From Chrysogorgia sp. JL179-B06 (lineage: Eukaryota; Cnidaria; Anthozoa; Scleralcyonacea; Chrysogorgiidae), in NCBI GenBank assembly GCA_035772405.1, contig JAYKKM010000114.1, positions 453,501-517,500 of the forward strand: a DNA stretch of 64,000 nt, read 5' to 3'. The notes beneath the pieces were generated by a model. It was given only the letters and a program-made list of their open reading frames with translations. It was not told the origin of the DNA and searched no databases. Numbering within the stretch: position 1 is the stretch's first letter; each line of letters opens with the position of its first letter. The position numbers and the translations under genes were made by a program. Below are positions 45,506-57,839 of the stretch, piece after piece.

Positions 45506-47772
45506 CAGGGGCGGATTTAACGTTAGGCAAATAAGGCAGCCGCCTAAGGTGACAAACTCAAATGACGATAATTTTTACGCGATGTAGGGAAGAGAAAGGC
45601 GTAAATAATATAATTCAGAAAATGAGATTAGCATTTGCTCACAAACAACGATGAGCGAAATCAATTTCTATAATTTATTGCAGTTCCTCGATCGGGTATT
45701 TTCGTCTCCAACCTCGTCCCCAGGCTCTTTTTTGAGCCCCAAACCCAAAACGCCTGCACTGCAGGCTACCTGCAGCTTCGGGATCCTTCGACCATTCGGA
45801 AATTTTGTGAGTGAATTTTGCCTTATCTGTATTGAGCGCTGATTGGTTTGCCTTATCTCTGCGCTATTTTGCCTTACTTGCCGAAGCTACGAAGTCTGGT
45901 TTGCCTTACTTGCCGAAGCTACGAAGTTGCTCCGAGCTCATTTGCCTTGCATTGCCTCATTTGCCTTGCTTTGCCTCATTTGCCTATTGCGAGAAAATGC
46001 TCGCTACAAGAATTTTAGCGCCGATCGAGAGCTATGTTCCTCTTTACGCGAAAAGTGACAAGAACCCAAGGCTCACTCCAAGGTAAGCTTTATAGTTTGC
46101 CTATTAATGCTCCTAAATTTCAAAGTTTTTATTATAAACCGACAAATCTTACCAGTGCTGGACTGCCGACTGCTGGATATTAATTGTGTATCATTTTAGT
46201 TGATAAATATATAATATATTTCATCTCGCAGATTGTCTCTGTTTTCTGCTTATGTTTAGTAATAAGTTGTGTATTTATATTGATTTGTTAACATAAACTG
46301 CGGGTGTAAAGCGTTGTTAATTTATTCATCAGGAAATTGAATGTTCCACAGGTTATTCATAAATATTCTTCTGTCAACAGAAGAATGGATTTATCTTGAT
46401 GGTCTTGATGTTTTGATCTGCACCTTTTAAACTTATATTCTCCAGTGATCTCCACTGTTTATCTTTATAAAAATAATTCTTACTACAATTCTTATCTACA
46501 ATTATAAATTATTTCCCTTGATTTATAGTATTTCACAATACTGTTAATAGTCTACATTTATACTGCACTGCATAAGAACAAAGATTACCTATGCACATCT
46601 GTTTATCATGGTTTTATTGGTAATATAATATATGTAGTACTGTAGTTTTGATAATAATAAACTAGTATAATTATATGTAGTAGTAATAGACAATTATTGG
46701 ATGAGGCTGAGCATGATGTCAAAAATTATCCAGACCAAGGTCAATGTTTTCTGCTGAAGTCAAAGGCTGAGGCAGATAACATTGACAGAGATCTGGATAA
46801 TTCTTGATATCGTGTGTAAATGTAGAAGCCTTTAGGGAGTTTAGGAAGTAAAGCCGCACAAAGACAATTACTTCTGAGAAGACATCAAGAATTGTCTGTA
46901 GGTTTTTAGCCAATCAAAATCGAGATTATATGAGTATTGTATATTGTTGTATTACAATGTAAGAGCGCATTGAGACTATTGTATAATGCTCATAATATGT
47001 TTTATTATTATTACTTATATAAATCTATAATGTATATTGTGCGCAGCACTAGCAGACATTGTAAAGTTTCCAAACACTTGATGGTTGCTACATTTAATTT
47101 TTTGGATATGTAGGTTCGTTTAACTGGATAGTTAATTAGAGTAGATTAAAGTAGGATAAGGTGAGGATCCCATGGGGAGGGGTCCAGAAAGTGTTAGAAT
47201 GACTGGGATGGTGTGAAGAACTGAGCTACTTCACATCCATGAAATATCCCAAATGGTCTGCGGCTTTTACAGCCTCTTCTAACCAAGTGACAGGCAGGTA
47301 AAACCAGACGGCTTTGGGTAACCTAGGAGATGGAAAACTATGATTTTAAACCCCCCTGAAGGGGTACCCTTATCATGGACGGCCTGGCACATTGACTGGG
47401 CTTCAATTAGGCCAGACCATCCATGTTGGACTCATCAAACACATCATGTTTTGATGCTTCCTAGGCATGCTGATGATCTCTGACATAGAGAAAAATGGCC
47501 AATTATATTATTTTATTAGTTTTTCAAATGGAGGCATTTAATACTTAATAAAAATTTTCATTTGGACAAAATGTTTCTTAAAAATTATGGGACATGCTAT
47601 ACAAAAACGTGATTTAAGATCTTTAGATTTTGCTTAAAAGTGCTCTCAAATTGCAGGAAATGCCATTTCAGAGACCCAAGATTCAAAAATTTTTCGGGGG
47701 GGCATGCCTCGGCACCCCCTAGTTATATCGTCACTTATGCCTAAGGTGACAAAATTCCTAGATCCGCCCCTG
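45506..47772. mobile_element. hAT-like non-autonomous element
   Basis: Ends caggggcggattta and ctagatccgcccctg are inverted. tgagaac stands on both sides (45499-45505 and 47771-47777; its tg is shared with the right end). A subterminal cctaaggtgacaaa occurs at both ends. The 2.2-kb interior has no transposase. Interior short repeats (gccttacttgccgaagctac, 45870-45925) and a foldback at 46711-46812 are present. Confidence 0.75.
46711..46812. mobile_element. Small foldback element
   Basis: gatgtcaaaaattatccaga pairs with tctggataattcttgatatc; inner arms gtcaatgtt / aacattgac. Confidence 0.65.
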
Positions 47773-47867
47773 AGAACAAGTGTCTAATGTTTCTTGATAA
47801 GACAAATTTTTCAATTATATATAAATTGGAAATCTGTAAAGTGTCTACAGCGTATTAATTAAGAAGA

Positions 47868-48774
47868 TTAATTGCGTTCTTCTGCATTCAAATATCCAGT
47901 AGTATTTCCAGAGTTGTATTTTCCTCGGACGTTGTGGTAAATACAAGCTGGTAATGGCCTTGTTTTCTCTGGACCCATGTAGCCAAAAAGCCACCGAGCA
48001 AGCCATCTGTATCCAACAGCAAGAATATACCTGAAAAGCCAGTATTTTAAAGTTAATTTACTCTATTATTTCTTTTAAACAACATTATAGACTGTACTCA
48101 ATGCCCAGCAAAAGTCTTTTATTAAACAAGCTCGTAATCGGTAATGTATGACACACATGAGGAAAATGTTTCTAAAAGACTTACTATTATACTTTATAAA
48201 CTAAATGATAAATAACTTACTCTTTGAAAGGAGTTCCAGAACGGCAACGGTAGCTACTTCCTTGTTTATCTCTTAACAACGGGCCAACTCGAGTAAGAAC
48301 TGCTTCATTTGTTAATGCTGCAAAATCTTTGTGTAACGTGACGCACGGAATTCTTTCTATGCTTCCATCAAATGTGAGCTTTCCAAGTGCTTCACCAACT
48401 TCTCGGCAACATCTAAATTCTAATGCACCAGCTAGCTTTTCATCAGAGCATTTCCCACACGTGCACCTGAAGTTAAAGTTTGGACTATAAAGTAAACGTT
48501 CTTGCGTGTCAATAACAAGAAAGGTTTGTTTCATATAAGGTACGACTTACCAAGAATCAACTTTCACTTTTCTATCAAATCTCTGTGCCAAAATAGATGG
48601 TGTTAGGCCATCTAGATCTTCGACATTCTCCACGACTTCTTCGTCCATTAGATATTCGCCGGGATGAACAAGTGGTTCATCTTCTTATGGCCGAAACTGA
48701 CAATTATATACCACCTCACTTGTGTCACTTGTATTTGACAAAGATGTAGATGATTCGCCCTCAGATGAGGACAT
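47868..48774 (-). pseudogene. P2X7 ballast-type domain gene, three exons, one nonsense codon
   Basis: Exons (minus): 48774-48551, 48466-48221, 48030-47868, with matching phases. Exon 1 starts MSSSEGESSTSLSNTSD and has an acidic region. The exon 1/2 junction forms WCTCGKC. Exon 2 continues with EFRCCREVGEAL and IPCVTLHKDFAAL, and exon 3 gives YRWLARWLFGYMG and PLPACIYHNVRGKY. The WCxCGxC...CCRE...C.t.H.dF...YR...W..G...R..P.C....R pattern is the cytosolic Zn/nucleotide-binding 'ballast' domain known from P2X7. In invertebrates it also occurs in stand-alone proteins. There is no channel part. A TAA in exon 1 (about codon 30, CGG CCA TAA) is in frame. An internal Met further on could bypass it. 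Confidence 0.75.
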
Positions 48775-48779
48775 GAACG

Positions 48780-49176
48780 CGATAATTTGGTTAAACACAG
48801 TCTACATACAACTGTTACAAAATTGTATCATTGTCGATGCCCTGTTCTTTACGTCACACATTGACCATTTGAGGCCATAACTCGTTCCCAGTCTTCCGGG
48901 CCATTTTTTTTTTAAATAGGTATTCTTAAGCAGCAAAATAATGCACAAAGCAGTTAGAATTTTCGGATTTTGATGCCAAATTCGTATTCTCCGGTGCCAA
49001 AAGATTTCGTTTCATAGGCACTTTAATGATCGGTCAATTACTCAATTCATACCTGTATTTGATTTTTTCTTATTTATAATAAGTAAAACAACGAAGCCTC
49101 TTGATTTCCTTTAAAACCGGAAGTCACGCGCATTGTTTTCGTATTTGGCAAGCTTTGCCAAATCAAACAAAGAAAG
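48780..49176. other. No gene seen
   Basis: Upstream region of two divergent units (48774 minus, 49177 plus). It could hold their promoters, but no clear motif was seen. Confidence 0.35.
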
Positions 49177-49431
49177 ATGGAGCTGTGGGATAGCGCTGCA
49201 ACTGGTGTTGAGATTGAAACACCTTCTACGTCACAGTATAAATCAGCAGTATGGGAGCATTTTGGCTTTATGGTCGTCTATGAAAATGGTGTTAGGAAAG
49301 TAAACAAAGAAAGCAGAGCTGTTATCAACTACACTGGCAGCACAACATATGTCTACGTACGTGAAAAGGCATCATCCCTCTCTGAAAATGGATACCGAGC
49401 GAAAACCATAGTTAATATTACTTTATTTTAA
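49177..49431 (+). pseudogene. BED-finger-like N-terminal fragment (hAT type)
   Basis: KSAVWEHFGFMVVYENG and AVINYTGSTTYVYVREK follow the layout of BED zinc fingers at the start of hAT transposases (s.vWe.Fg....g....avC..C...y.g.Tt.l..Hl). The expected Cys and His are gone, so it is decayed. Confidence 0.45.
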
Positions 49432-49689
49432 TTAATGTTATTGGATATTGGGTTACAAGCACATGTATTAGTATTTATATTATCTTGGCTGTTACGGTTT
49501 TGTATGCTGCAAAATGCTATTTTAAATATTTTATCAAGACATTTATACTATTAAACTAAGGGTTCGTGGCAGTTTTCATTTATAGTAATTTATAGCTTTA
49601 CAATAATTAGAATTATCTGAGTTTATTTGAAAGTTTTGTGTGGCAGATCAAGAGAGATGCACCTTAAGAGACAAACTCCAGGCAGATGA

Positions 49690-50430
49690 TTGTAGATACT
49701 AACCATATCAGCTGTTTGTTGAATGATATTAGTAATACTATCTTTCTTAAGTACTGGAATTCCTGAATTATTGGTAATTTCATCATTACCATTATCTTCA
49801 CTGTCACTGCTAGAATCAATTCCATTGGATGAGCTTTCATTTTCGGGTGAATTAACAGATAACAGTCAAAGGGTATCTTCTAATTTTTAGAATTGTGTTG
49901 TCTGTAGCTTCAAGTGCAAGGTTGCTGGAATCATGTAACAAACTCCCAGACACTGTACAATATTTAGTGAATGTCCCATCTTTGTAGTTAGCATTGGCAT
50001 CTTCATAGAATCTAATAGGTTTAATCACAGTCGTTTTCTTTGGACATGCATTGCTCATTCCATTGGTAGAAAAATATGGCCAGAAGTGCCACAGCTAGCT
50101 GAATGCCAATTCTGGAGTTCGCAATGGACTTTTTAAGGGTTTTATGCAAAACTTCATTACGATGGTGGGATATTTGAAAGACATCCTTTATTTATAAGTT
50201 TCCGTAAATTTTCTATCATTTTAACAGCAGCAATAGCAAGGACAAGCATATTATCAACTTTTACAGAGCTCCATTGTTTCATAAACATATCAATATTCTT
50301 TATCATAATTTCAAGTGAGGGTGTATGCATCAAATCAAATTTCTTTCAGTAGGGTATCCTGCGTCAGTGATGACTCACTGGTATCAATGAGGGCCGTACA
50401 AATAACTAAATACATACTATAATTTACATA
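49690..50430 (-). pseudogene. Transposase-like C-terminal fragment with NE..H motif
   Basis: The minus strand from about 50345 reads IMIKNIDMFMKQWSSVK, VDNMLVLAIAAVKMIENL, then HRNEVLHKTLKKSI, RIGIQLAVALLAIFFYQWNE. Near 50040-49700 a further exon gives TTVIKPIRFYEDANANYK and a Ser/Asp-rich end. NE.lHk.l is the place of the catalytic Glu in SWIM/KDZ-like transposases (compare VNEGWHSFL at 28.2 kb). Frames are broken. Confidence 0.5.
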
Positions 50431-51465
50431 AAAAAAAAATTAAAAATGTCACAATTGAGATGAGAATAAATTATGAATCATATAAATAAGTTTAAAAGCT
50501 TAGATTTAAAACTAGATAAAGACAATGTGTTCAGGAACATTATTAAAATTTTTAGAAGCTCTCAAGTACACTACGTTCTGCAAACAAACTCTAATTTTGT
50601 TTTAGGAACTAATAGTTTCATCTACTATTTCTAACTAAGTACTTAGATTGATGTAATTTAAAATGATTATTAAAAGGATTTGGAGCCATATTAAAAATGC
50701 ATTTAATATTATATACTTTTGTTAATGTTAAATATATTGTTATACTGTATTTACAAAAATGCTAACCCCCCTGGTTACTTTTTAGACTGCAAAGATATGC
50801 GATACATATCTTGTAGTCTAGTGACATTTGTTACTCTTGTTTTGATAACAAAATCTTTCAATCGTGATCGAAGGACATCAGGGGTAACAGTTGAAATATC
50901 CTCCACATTATCATCAGTCTGTTCCTGATTACGTAATGGAGGGCGCTTGCTCTGATCTTCACAAATTCTCGATTTCCAGTATTCGTCTGATTTCTTCTTA
51001 TACTGTCGTGGTGTCCTCTGTAAATCACTTAAATGTTTCAGCCTTTCTTCAACCAACAAAACATCTTTGGTCGCATCCCACTTGTCGGACTTTTCCAAAT
51101 GAATACTCCTGCAAACGTCGTTAAGTTTTTCAACACCTATTGTAAATTATTAGATAATATCTTATTTCGTAGTAAAGCAGGTCATTCTTACTAATATTTC
51201 CATAAAACAAACTTCGGTTGCCTATAAAAATAGAGCAAGTATTCGAGGTTTTGAGCAAAGGCCCTCCGCCAATAATTAGTAGGAATACTTTGATAGGAAT
51301 ATGCCAATTACCTTGCCCAGAAAAGTTTCGTATTCCATTGTGCATCCTCATTGAGTTAGCGTGGATATATGGTGTAATATTTTGCATGCCATAGCCCCGA
51401 ATATTATCTCCCAGTGAGACCAAACGGGGAAGGCTAAAAGGGAAGGCTAAAAGGGAAGGCTAAAA

Positions 51466-51655
51466 GGGATGACTCAAAAGGACCTTTCTGTTTTTTCTGT
51501 TTTTTATTTTTCGTTAGGTTATGGATAGCTACGGTTAGAGTTAGGTTTAAGGTTAGGATCAAGGTTAGGGTTAGGGTTAAGATTAAGATTGAGATTAGGG
51601 TTAGGATTAGTAGTTCTAAAAATGTAAAGGTCCTTTTGAGTCATCCCTTTTATCC
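51466..51655. mobile_element. MITE with telomere-like core
   Basis: agggatgactcaaaaggacc at the left and ggtccttttgagtcatccct at the right are perfect inverts. Between them lies a degenerate (GTTAGG)n stretch (51528-51610). It sits in an intron of the minus-strand gene. tctaaaagggaaggc-type direct repeats precede it. Confidence 0.85.
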
Positions 51656-53289
51656 TTCACTGAGACAAACAGTGTAACCCAAGCTGTAGCCTGTCATGAA
51701 GGTAAAAATATGGTGTTATGTATATACTGTAGCATGTATAGTAAGATGATTTTCATGAAAATTGTGGCAACAAGAGGGCAGATACACATAGGTCTTAACA
51801 TCTCAGTTTAATATGCAATGACATCAGTTGCACATTTACGAATCTTTGTACCTTAGCAAAATACATATCAACATCTGTTTCTGTTGGAGCTTGCTTCTGT
51901 ATGCATTCTGTGTAAATATGGTTGAAATCCTGTCAAAGTATAATAGGAAATTCTTCTCTTAATAAGGGAATAATTAGCAATCTCAAAGCTGAGGAGGTCT
52001 ATTATTCTCAGTGATCACAATTTGTATACTCTATACGTTTATGCATCTGCAACTTGTGTGCTTATACTAATAATGGCCTGCAATAAAAATCTCAGTGAAT
52101 AGTGCAATTAGTTCTTAAACTAGCAAAATTAATCGGTTGTAGAGCACTACTTGAATACACAACAGGAAATTAAGCTAAAAACTACAGTACATGTATATGA
52201 AAAGTACATTGTACCTTCCAAATCCTAATTACTGTAGTGCTTGTTGCAGGCTCAATGACACCATCTAACTTGGGTGGTAGCTTTTCCAGCAGAGTCTTTC
52301 TATCTGTCCCATTAGACTGGTAAATTCGTAAACTCCACTCGCTTGCCCATCAGCATCCCGCTTTTCCCAAACTGAAAAGGAAACTCCACAACCGCGAATA
52401 GCTTTGATCAGGTTTTGAAGATGTATTGATTGTCTATTGCGTGGAGCTTTTTCTAGATTTGCACCAACATCTCTATCTAAAGCTTCTTTCACCAAATTAT
52501 CAAGAAGCTTATCTGGCAAGATAAATGAAACAAAATTACTGTCTAATTCAAATTGTTATATATGTTTGTGAAGTATGAGTATTAGGTAAACATTTAAAAT
52601 TTGTAGTCCAAAGTTTACAGCAATGGACTAGCAAACCATGTAGGCCTTTGGTTTTAAAATACCACCAGTGTCAGGTAATTTGACTGTTGAATGATAATTA
52701 CCTTCGCATCAATACCAAGATTATTACCATAACTAGCTTGTTACCATAATTATATACCGGTAATTCTTAGCATCAAGTGAAGCTCGTCCAGCACAATGTT
52801 TTCCAAAGGAATATTGAGGAGAGGAGGACGTTCGCAGGAAAACGTTTGTTTTAGGCAACATTTTCTTATGTCGTCCAAAGTTCTTCTGATGTTTTCCATT
52901 CTATAAAAATCTTCAGGCTTTGTCATATCATATCTATTTAATAAAATGAATATTATCATTGTCATATCATATCTGTTTAATAAAATGAATATTATGATTC
53001 AATGTGTTTCCAGATGTAGTAGAGCGAAGGGGGCTATTCATAATTTCTTGTCAACAAATGCAGTACAGTACTTCCAAAATTTGCTTCTGTGCTCACAAAA
53101 AATGGTAAATAAAATGTGGCATTGGCTCTTGTGTTGGCCAGAATTACAAGCAGTGTGCTCTTGCATGATAAAGGTTGACTTTAGCATTTTATATTTACCG
53201 TACCTTAACAACTTGTGAATCTTGCACCAGATACAGGCGTAGTCTGAACTTGCACCTTTCATCCCCAGCAACAGCAAAAGAAACTGTAG

Positions 53290-53870
53290 ATAATTGAAGG
53301 AACATAGCTTATCAATTAATGTTGTCGATTAGATTTTTTCGGGAGGTCATGAAAAATATTGAAACAATATGGGGAGGGGATATAACGCTTAGGGATATTT
53401 TGCTAAAAATAAGGGGTCCTAAAAAGACTTCATGCTAAAAAATATATCATCCAGACCCTAACCGGCACTAATAATGACTGGTCCTAAAGAGAAAACAAAC
53501 AAAACCAATATGAATATAATGAATACAAAGCACCTTGTACAAGATGATTGGATGATGTCATATGTTTCTTTCCCCTTAATCACAGCAACTGTCTGGTTTC
53601 CTAGAAGAAAGAATCTTAGTTTCAATAAAAAATCTTTTGAAATTAATTATGAAAGGAAATTTTTTGAAAAGATGGGTGGTATGTGTGGTTGGTGTGCTGG
53701 CCTTGAGTTAGATTCGCATCAGTGTATACTTGCTACCCTTCACTATTTATCCCAGCCACATGCAAGGTGTCCTAAGACTGATGCAGGGTTTTCTCAAAAA
53801 CTGATCTCCAATTAGTGCAATCAGAGTGTCAATGAGACTACATGTTTATCATAGTATAAAACAAACATTA
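53290..53870. other. Intron sequence with a 113-codon plus-strand ORF, probably chance
   Basis: 53474-53815 is open but unrecognised. It lies in an intron of the minus-strand gene. Confidence 0.3.
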
Positions 53871-55176
53871 ACCTTTGGAACCTAATACATCTTCACCAGC
53901 ATTCAAAATAGAGAAAGAAATGATAACAAATCCTGTAAGCCGGGTCATCTTTGCACCATCACCACTCAGTTTGATGTTGTATTTCGCTGGAACATCCTGG
54001 CCATCCAGTATGCACTTTTTCATCTGAAAAAAAATAATGGTACCACAGAATAAGCAATGACCAGTCTAAGGTTTATTCACATGAAAATTTGTTCAAAGAG
54101 CCTGGGTACGAAATTGTATACATGTGTATTATCTAATAAGCAAATGAGGCATACCAATATGGAGTACAACCTCAGAACAGTAATTCTTCCATATTTGTAC
54201 ATGAAACAAGGTAAATAAATTCTTTCAACAAACTTACATGTTTTTGGATTTCCCTGTACAGCGTGTCGTAGAAGTTAAGCTGTGCGCCTTCTGCGTCTCC
54301 AGGTGTCCGTTCAACATGCGTAAGTGCATTCAACGATTCCTTGCATTGTTTAATCAGGTAGGATCGTGGTAATTTCTCCCCGCCTCGCCAATGCAAAAGT
54401 GGTCTACAATCAACAAGATTTCTTTAATTTTATTCTTGTCCACTTCTGACAGATCCTTGAAACCTTTTCTTGTTGATGTCGAATTATATGCCAAAGAGTG
54501 AATTGACCCAGATTTATCAGAGAGGGTTGCTGATTCTAAGGTCAGACCAAATGTTTCAGCAAACCACAGGCTCTTTTCCACATTTATCTTAACTTCGTTA
54601 AGTTTCCGATCTTGCTGCCTTTTCCCAACATCATGTACTTCTTTGCCCGTATTTCTAAAATGAACAGGAATTCCAACCTTTTCGAGGTAATCGCTTAGTT
54701 CTTTATTGAGCTTCAAAATGTCCCTATATTCTTGCTCTTTATTGTCTAATGCTTGATCAGTTATTCTCTTGCTATTAGTTAATGTTCTTGTCTCTGTCCA
54801 CAGCTCTTCACACCTCTCTTTCAGCCCTTCATTTTCTATTGACAGCAAATCCACCTTCTCATTTGTAGCTTCAACTTGTTTTTGAGCCTCGGCAACCTTG
54901 ACTATCTCATGTTGGAAAACTGAAATCTGCTTAATTTTAGCAAGGTATTCCTCTCTTCTACGGCCATTAAGCTTACGGCATTTACTGCTTATATCTCCAC
55001 AACTTCTCCTCAGTATACCGTCGATTTTTTCGCTTTCGTATTTGTACATACCATGTTTAGTCTACTTCTGACTCTCTGCTGTTTCAATAATTATTTGTCC
55101 ATCTTATTGGCTTTAATACAATGACTTTGCTTCTCGGTCTTGAAGTGAACACACATTGCAGCTACAATATAAATAT

Positions 55177-55400
55177 TCAGAATGCATTTATAAATGGGTG
55201 TGTGTGTAGGGGACTACCATTAATTCCATTAAATGAATACCACACAAACTTACCTTCAGTTTGCTTCACAAACTTACTTGGCAGTTTTCTATCTCTTTTT
55301 CGGCTTCCAGTTACACCTTCTTCGCTCAACCTTTCATTGATGGCTTGTAATAACTGGTGGTTGCAAGCAGTCTGTTGGGCAATAAACTCCATGTACATTC
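55177..55400 (-). CDS. Likely upstream exon of the 50.8-55.0 kb gene
   Basis: The frame MYMEFIAQQTACNHQLLQAI, then GSRKRDRKLPSKFVKQTE, ends at a donor-like gaagg|taagtttg. It is helical and basic. Its position and strand suggest it belongs upstream of exon a. Confidence 0.4.
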
Positions 55401-55739
55401 CAATATTTTCAGGATTCTGTCATGGAGAGTTATCTTGGTTTGCTACTTGTTCTGCTACTACTGCTGTATTGTATTGTATTGGAGTCTAATTGGTCCCAGT
55501 ATGTCTCTTGCATTTGAATTATCCCCTGGAATATCTATTTGAATTATCCGCTAAACAGCAGCTGGTGTCGACATGGTTGGGATACAGATGCTATGAAATC
55601 GTTTGATGATGAGATTGAAATGATGGGCGAATTTTCGCCTTGCTGCCTAATATGCTCATTTCTACCAAAAGCCGGACAACGATCTGAACGATTCTTCATG
55701 GACATTGGCATTGTTAGCCTGGCTAATCGTTATTGTATC

Positions 55740-55889
55740 AATCGCTCCACTTGCCCTTTGTCTTGGCAAATCGTTCACAATATTTGGCGAGCTTCTTAAT
55801 ACGTTGGTAGTTGTCAATGTCTCGGTCGCTGTACTTTAACTTTGTCTTGGCAAAATATTGACAAAATGCGAGAGTTCCATCTTCCATTG
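55740..55889 (-). CDS. Possible short exon, unknown
   Basis: MEDGTLAFCQYFAKTKLKYS, DRDIDNYQRIKKLAKYCERF, stop at about 55743. It is well-formed protein-like sequence and may be a first exon of the same minus-strand unit. Confidence 0.3.
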
Positions 55890-55984
55890 GTAGAATGCCG
55901 AGAAAAATAGAGAATACTGTAGTTATGGAGGATTTACTGCAGATCAGTAGAAGACATGGACTATAATTTTTCCATCTTTAGCCT

Positions 55985-56776
55985 GTGGGATCTTCTAACC
56001 CCGACATATCTGGAAATTTAGCAAAATTTTGTTATGGCGTGTACCAGTTATCACTGAAGGGAAGGCAAGATTGGGCCACACATATATACTTCCTGTATAT
56101 TCATTCTGGCTGTTCAGCTTTGAGAGATAATGTTTTGTTAGGGGATTACATAACAAACCAAAGATCACCTAAAATCCAGTTGATGAGAAAGTTTGTTGCT
56201 GATCAGTATGTTAAGGATCTTCCACTTCCATGTGAATATCAGGATGATTTTCAGCAGATTCGTGACAAACTAACGACTTTCTTGGTTTCACTGCAAGACT
56301 GTCCATCAAAGAAAGTCATTCAGACTTGCAATTGGACCAGTTAGAAAAAAGGATCAAGCATGGGATATACAATAAAAAGATAACCAATACCAGTGTTGTT
56401 GTCCAAGATCAATGGAGTGCTTCAATACTGATGAGCTCAGCCTGCTGAAAGGAACCTGTGTAGCAATTTTTGATGGACTTAACAGTGCCTCAGTTACCCA
56501 GCGCTTCCAACGATTTAACTCTAAACTTTGCTGGAGAGAAATTTTACTCATCTATTTCAAGACTAGAACGATCTTGCTTTGTGATGGCCAGATGGTACAG
56601 CCTTTGTGGAGAATTGACATGTCTGGTTCTGATATTAGACCAGGTATTATTGATTTTTATCTGCGCCAAAACATTGAAGTTGATGGTCAAAATGTTACCT
56701 GTGTTCTTGCAGCTGTAAGATGGGTTGCAGAACATCCCCAGCAACATAGGCTTGGAGCACCACCTACTGTAAAATA
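55985..56776 (+). pseudogene. Transposase-associated gene fragment, frameshifted
   Basis: It starts after an acceptor (ttccatctttag at about 55981). The first frame is GSSNPDISGNLAKFCYG to about 56340. A second frame holds GEKFYSSISRLERSCFVMAR, and a third holds RPGIIDFYLRQNIEVDG and VRWVAEHPQQHRLG. The RPG.i.fflrh.i...g...la.V.W...hp pattern ends many transposon-associated multi-exon proteins of invertebrates. At least two frame breaks make it a pseudogene. It is divergent from the minus-strand gene to its left. Confidence 0.5.
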
Positions 56777-56805
56777 AGCCAAGAGGCATGGAGCTGCACC
56801 TGCTC

Positions 56806-57185
56806 AATTTTGTTCATATTACGTTTCTTGTATGGAGACCATACTGGACTGGCATATTCAAGTGTTGACCTCACCCACGTGGAATAGAGTAAACGCTTTA
56901 CGTTGTGATCATCACACTTTGTCTCAAAGTCGAATACAATAGACCAAGCATCCTTTGGGCCTTAGCAACTACATGATCGGTATGGGTGTTCCAGTTGAGA
57001 GTGGTAGTAAGCCACACTCCTAAGATCTTTCTCACTCTGAACAACAGACAGCTGTTTAGAACCCAAATAGTACTGACGATCATAAATTGTCTGAGATCTA
57101 ACAACTCTCAGCACCTTACACTTATTGACATTAAACTCCATGCCCCAAGTGATAGACCAATCATATACAGCATTAAGATCCTATA
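56806..57185 (-). pseudogene. Non-LTR retrotransposon RT fragment (CR1/L2-like)
   Basis: The minus strand reads DLNAVYDWSITWGMEFNVNK-type sequence with CKVLRVVRS, then in a shifted frame VRKILGVWLTTTLNW (the usual EKDLGV...L.W), AKAQRMLGLLYSTLR, and finally STWVRSTLEYASPVWSPY. These are the thumb-region blocks of LINE reverse transcriptases, with frameshifts. Confidence 0.8.
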
Positions 57186-57456
57186 AATGGCGCGAAAAAT
57201 TTGTTTGATCGCCATCGATCCTGCTGCCAATGTATGTTGTATGATACAGGTACATATGATATCATAGCTGCATCAATGATCGCTACGTATTCTGTTCAGG
57301 CTACTGTCATGTGTATTTTGGAGCTTATCAGTTAGAACCATATTTTATTTTATGTCTGGTTGTTTAAATCTGAATGACAATGCTCATACTGGAAAATGTA
57401 AAGATAACTTTAAACATTATAATATATGGTATACCTTATAATTTATTCTATAGATT

Positions 57457-57726
57457 TTGATATGGGAAGGCATAACAAAAAAGAGAAAGGCTTATCTGAA
57501 AAGGAAGTTTAAAGCCTGTAATTCAAATGAAAAAATATTGCAGACGATAATTGCCTCTGAAGTAGAATATAAAATTGAAGATGAAAACCAAAGTAAATCT
57601 GAAGATGAGCAACAACACAGCACTTCATTGGAGCAAAATGGGAGGATGAAATATACTATTCAAACTGATCAATTCTACCTAGATTATCCATTTAATAGAG
57701 ATACAAAAGGAAACATAACCATTTAG
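57457..57726 (+). other. 89-codon ORF, unknown
   Basis: MIWEGITKKRKAYLKRKFKA..., basic then acidic (KIEDENQSKSEDEQQ), after an acceptor-like attctatag. It may be an isolated exon. No family. Confidence 0.3.
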
Positions 57727-57839
57727 AGGTCAAAGCTGCATTCGAAATAAAATACAGTTAGATTCAATAAAATGTTCCTAATGTATTTGGTACAGCCAAT
57801 TTATTTTCTTTATCACTAAGCCTCATTTCAGTGATTTGA

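Larger units (their letters stand above)
50775..55049 (-). pseudogene. Multi-exon transposase-like gene of unnamed invertebrate family, frameshifted
   Basis: Minus strand. Exon a (55049 to about 54240) is a long coiled coil (MYKYESEKIDGILRRS..., several heptads to about residue 130). A +1/-1 break near 54380 separates HFCIGEA from GGEKLPRSYLIKQ. Next exon (about 54020-53880): PAKYNIKLSGDGAKMTRL. Then about 53280-53200: LGMKGASSDYACIWCKIH, a Cys/His knuckle. About 52950-52760: ERPPLLNIPL, IVLDELHLMLRITG. 52519-52265: RGCGVSFSVWEKRDADG. About 51930: a short exon. 51400-51320: NGIRNFSGQG. 51112-50775: SDKWDATKDVLLVEERLK. SGDG and DELH may be catalytic acids. I know similar multi-exon proteins from cnidarians and sponges but not their formal name. 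Confidence 0.6.

Noticed and set aside
51528..51610. True telomere or telomeric end
   Set aside because: The repeats are degenerate, only about 80 bp, and enclosed by the inverted ends of a small element within a gene.
53474..53815. 113-codon plus ORF
   Set aside because: Lies in an intron of the minus-strand gene, with no recognisable motif and no splice context.
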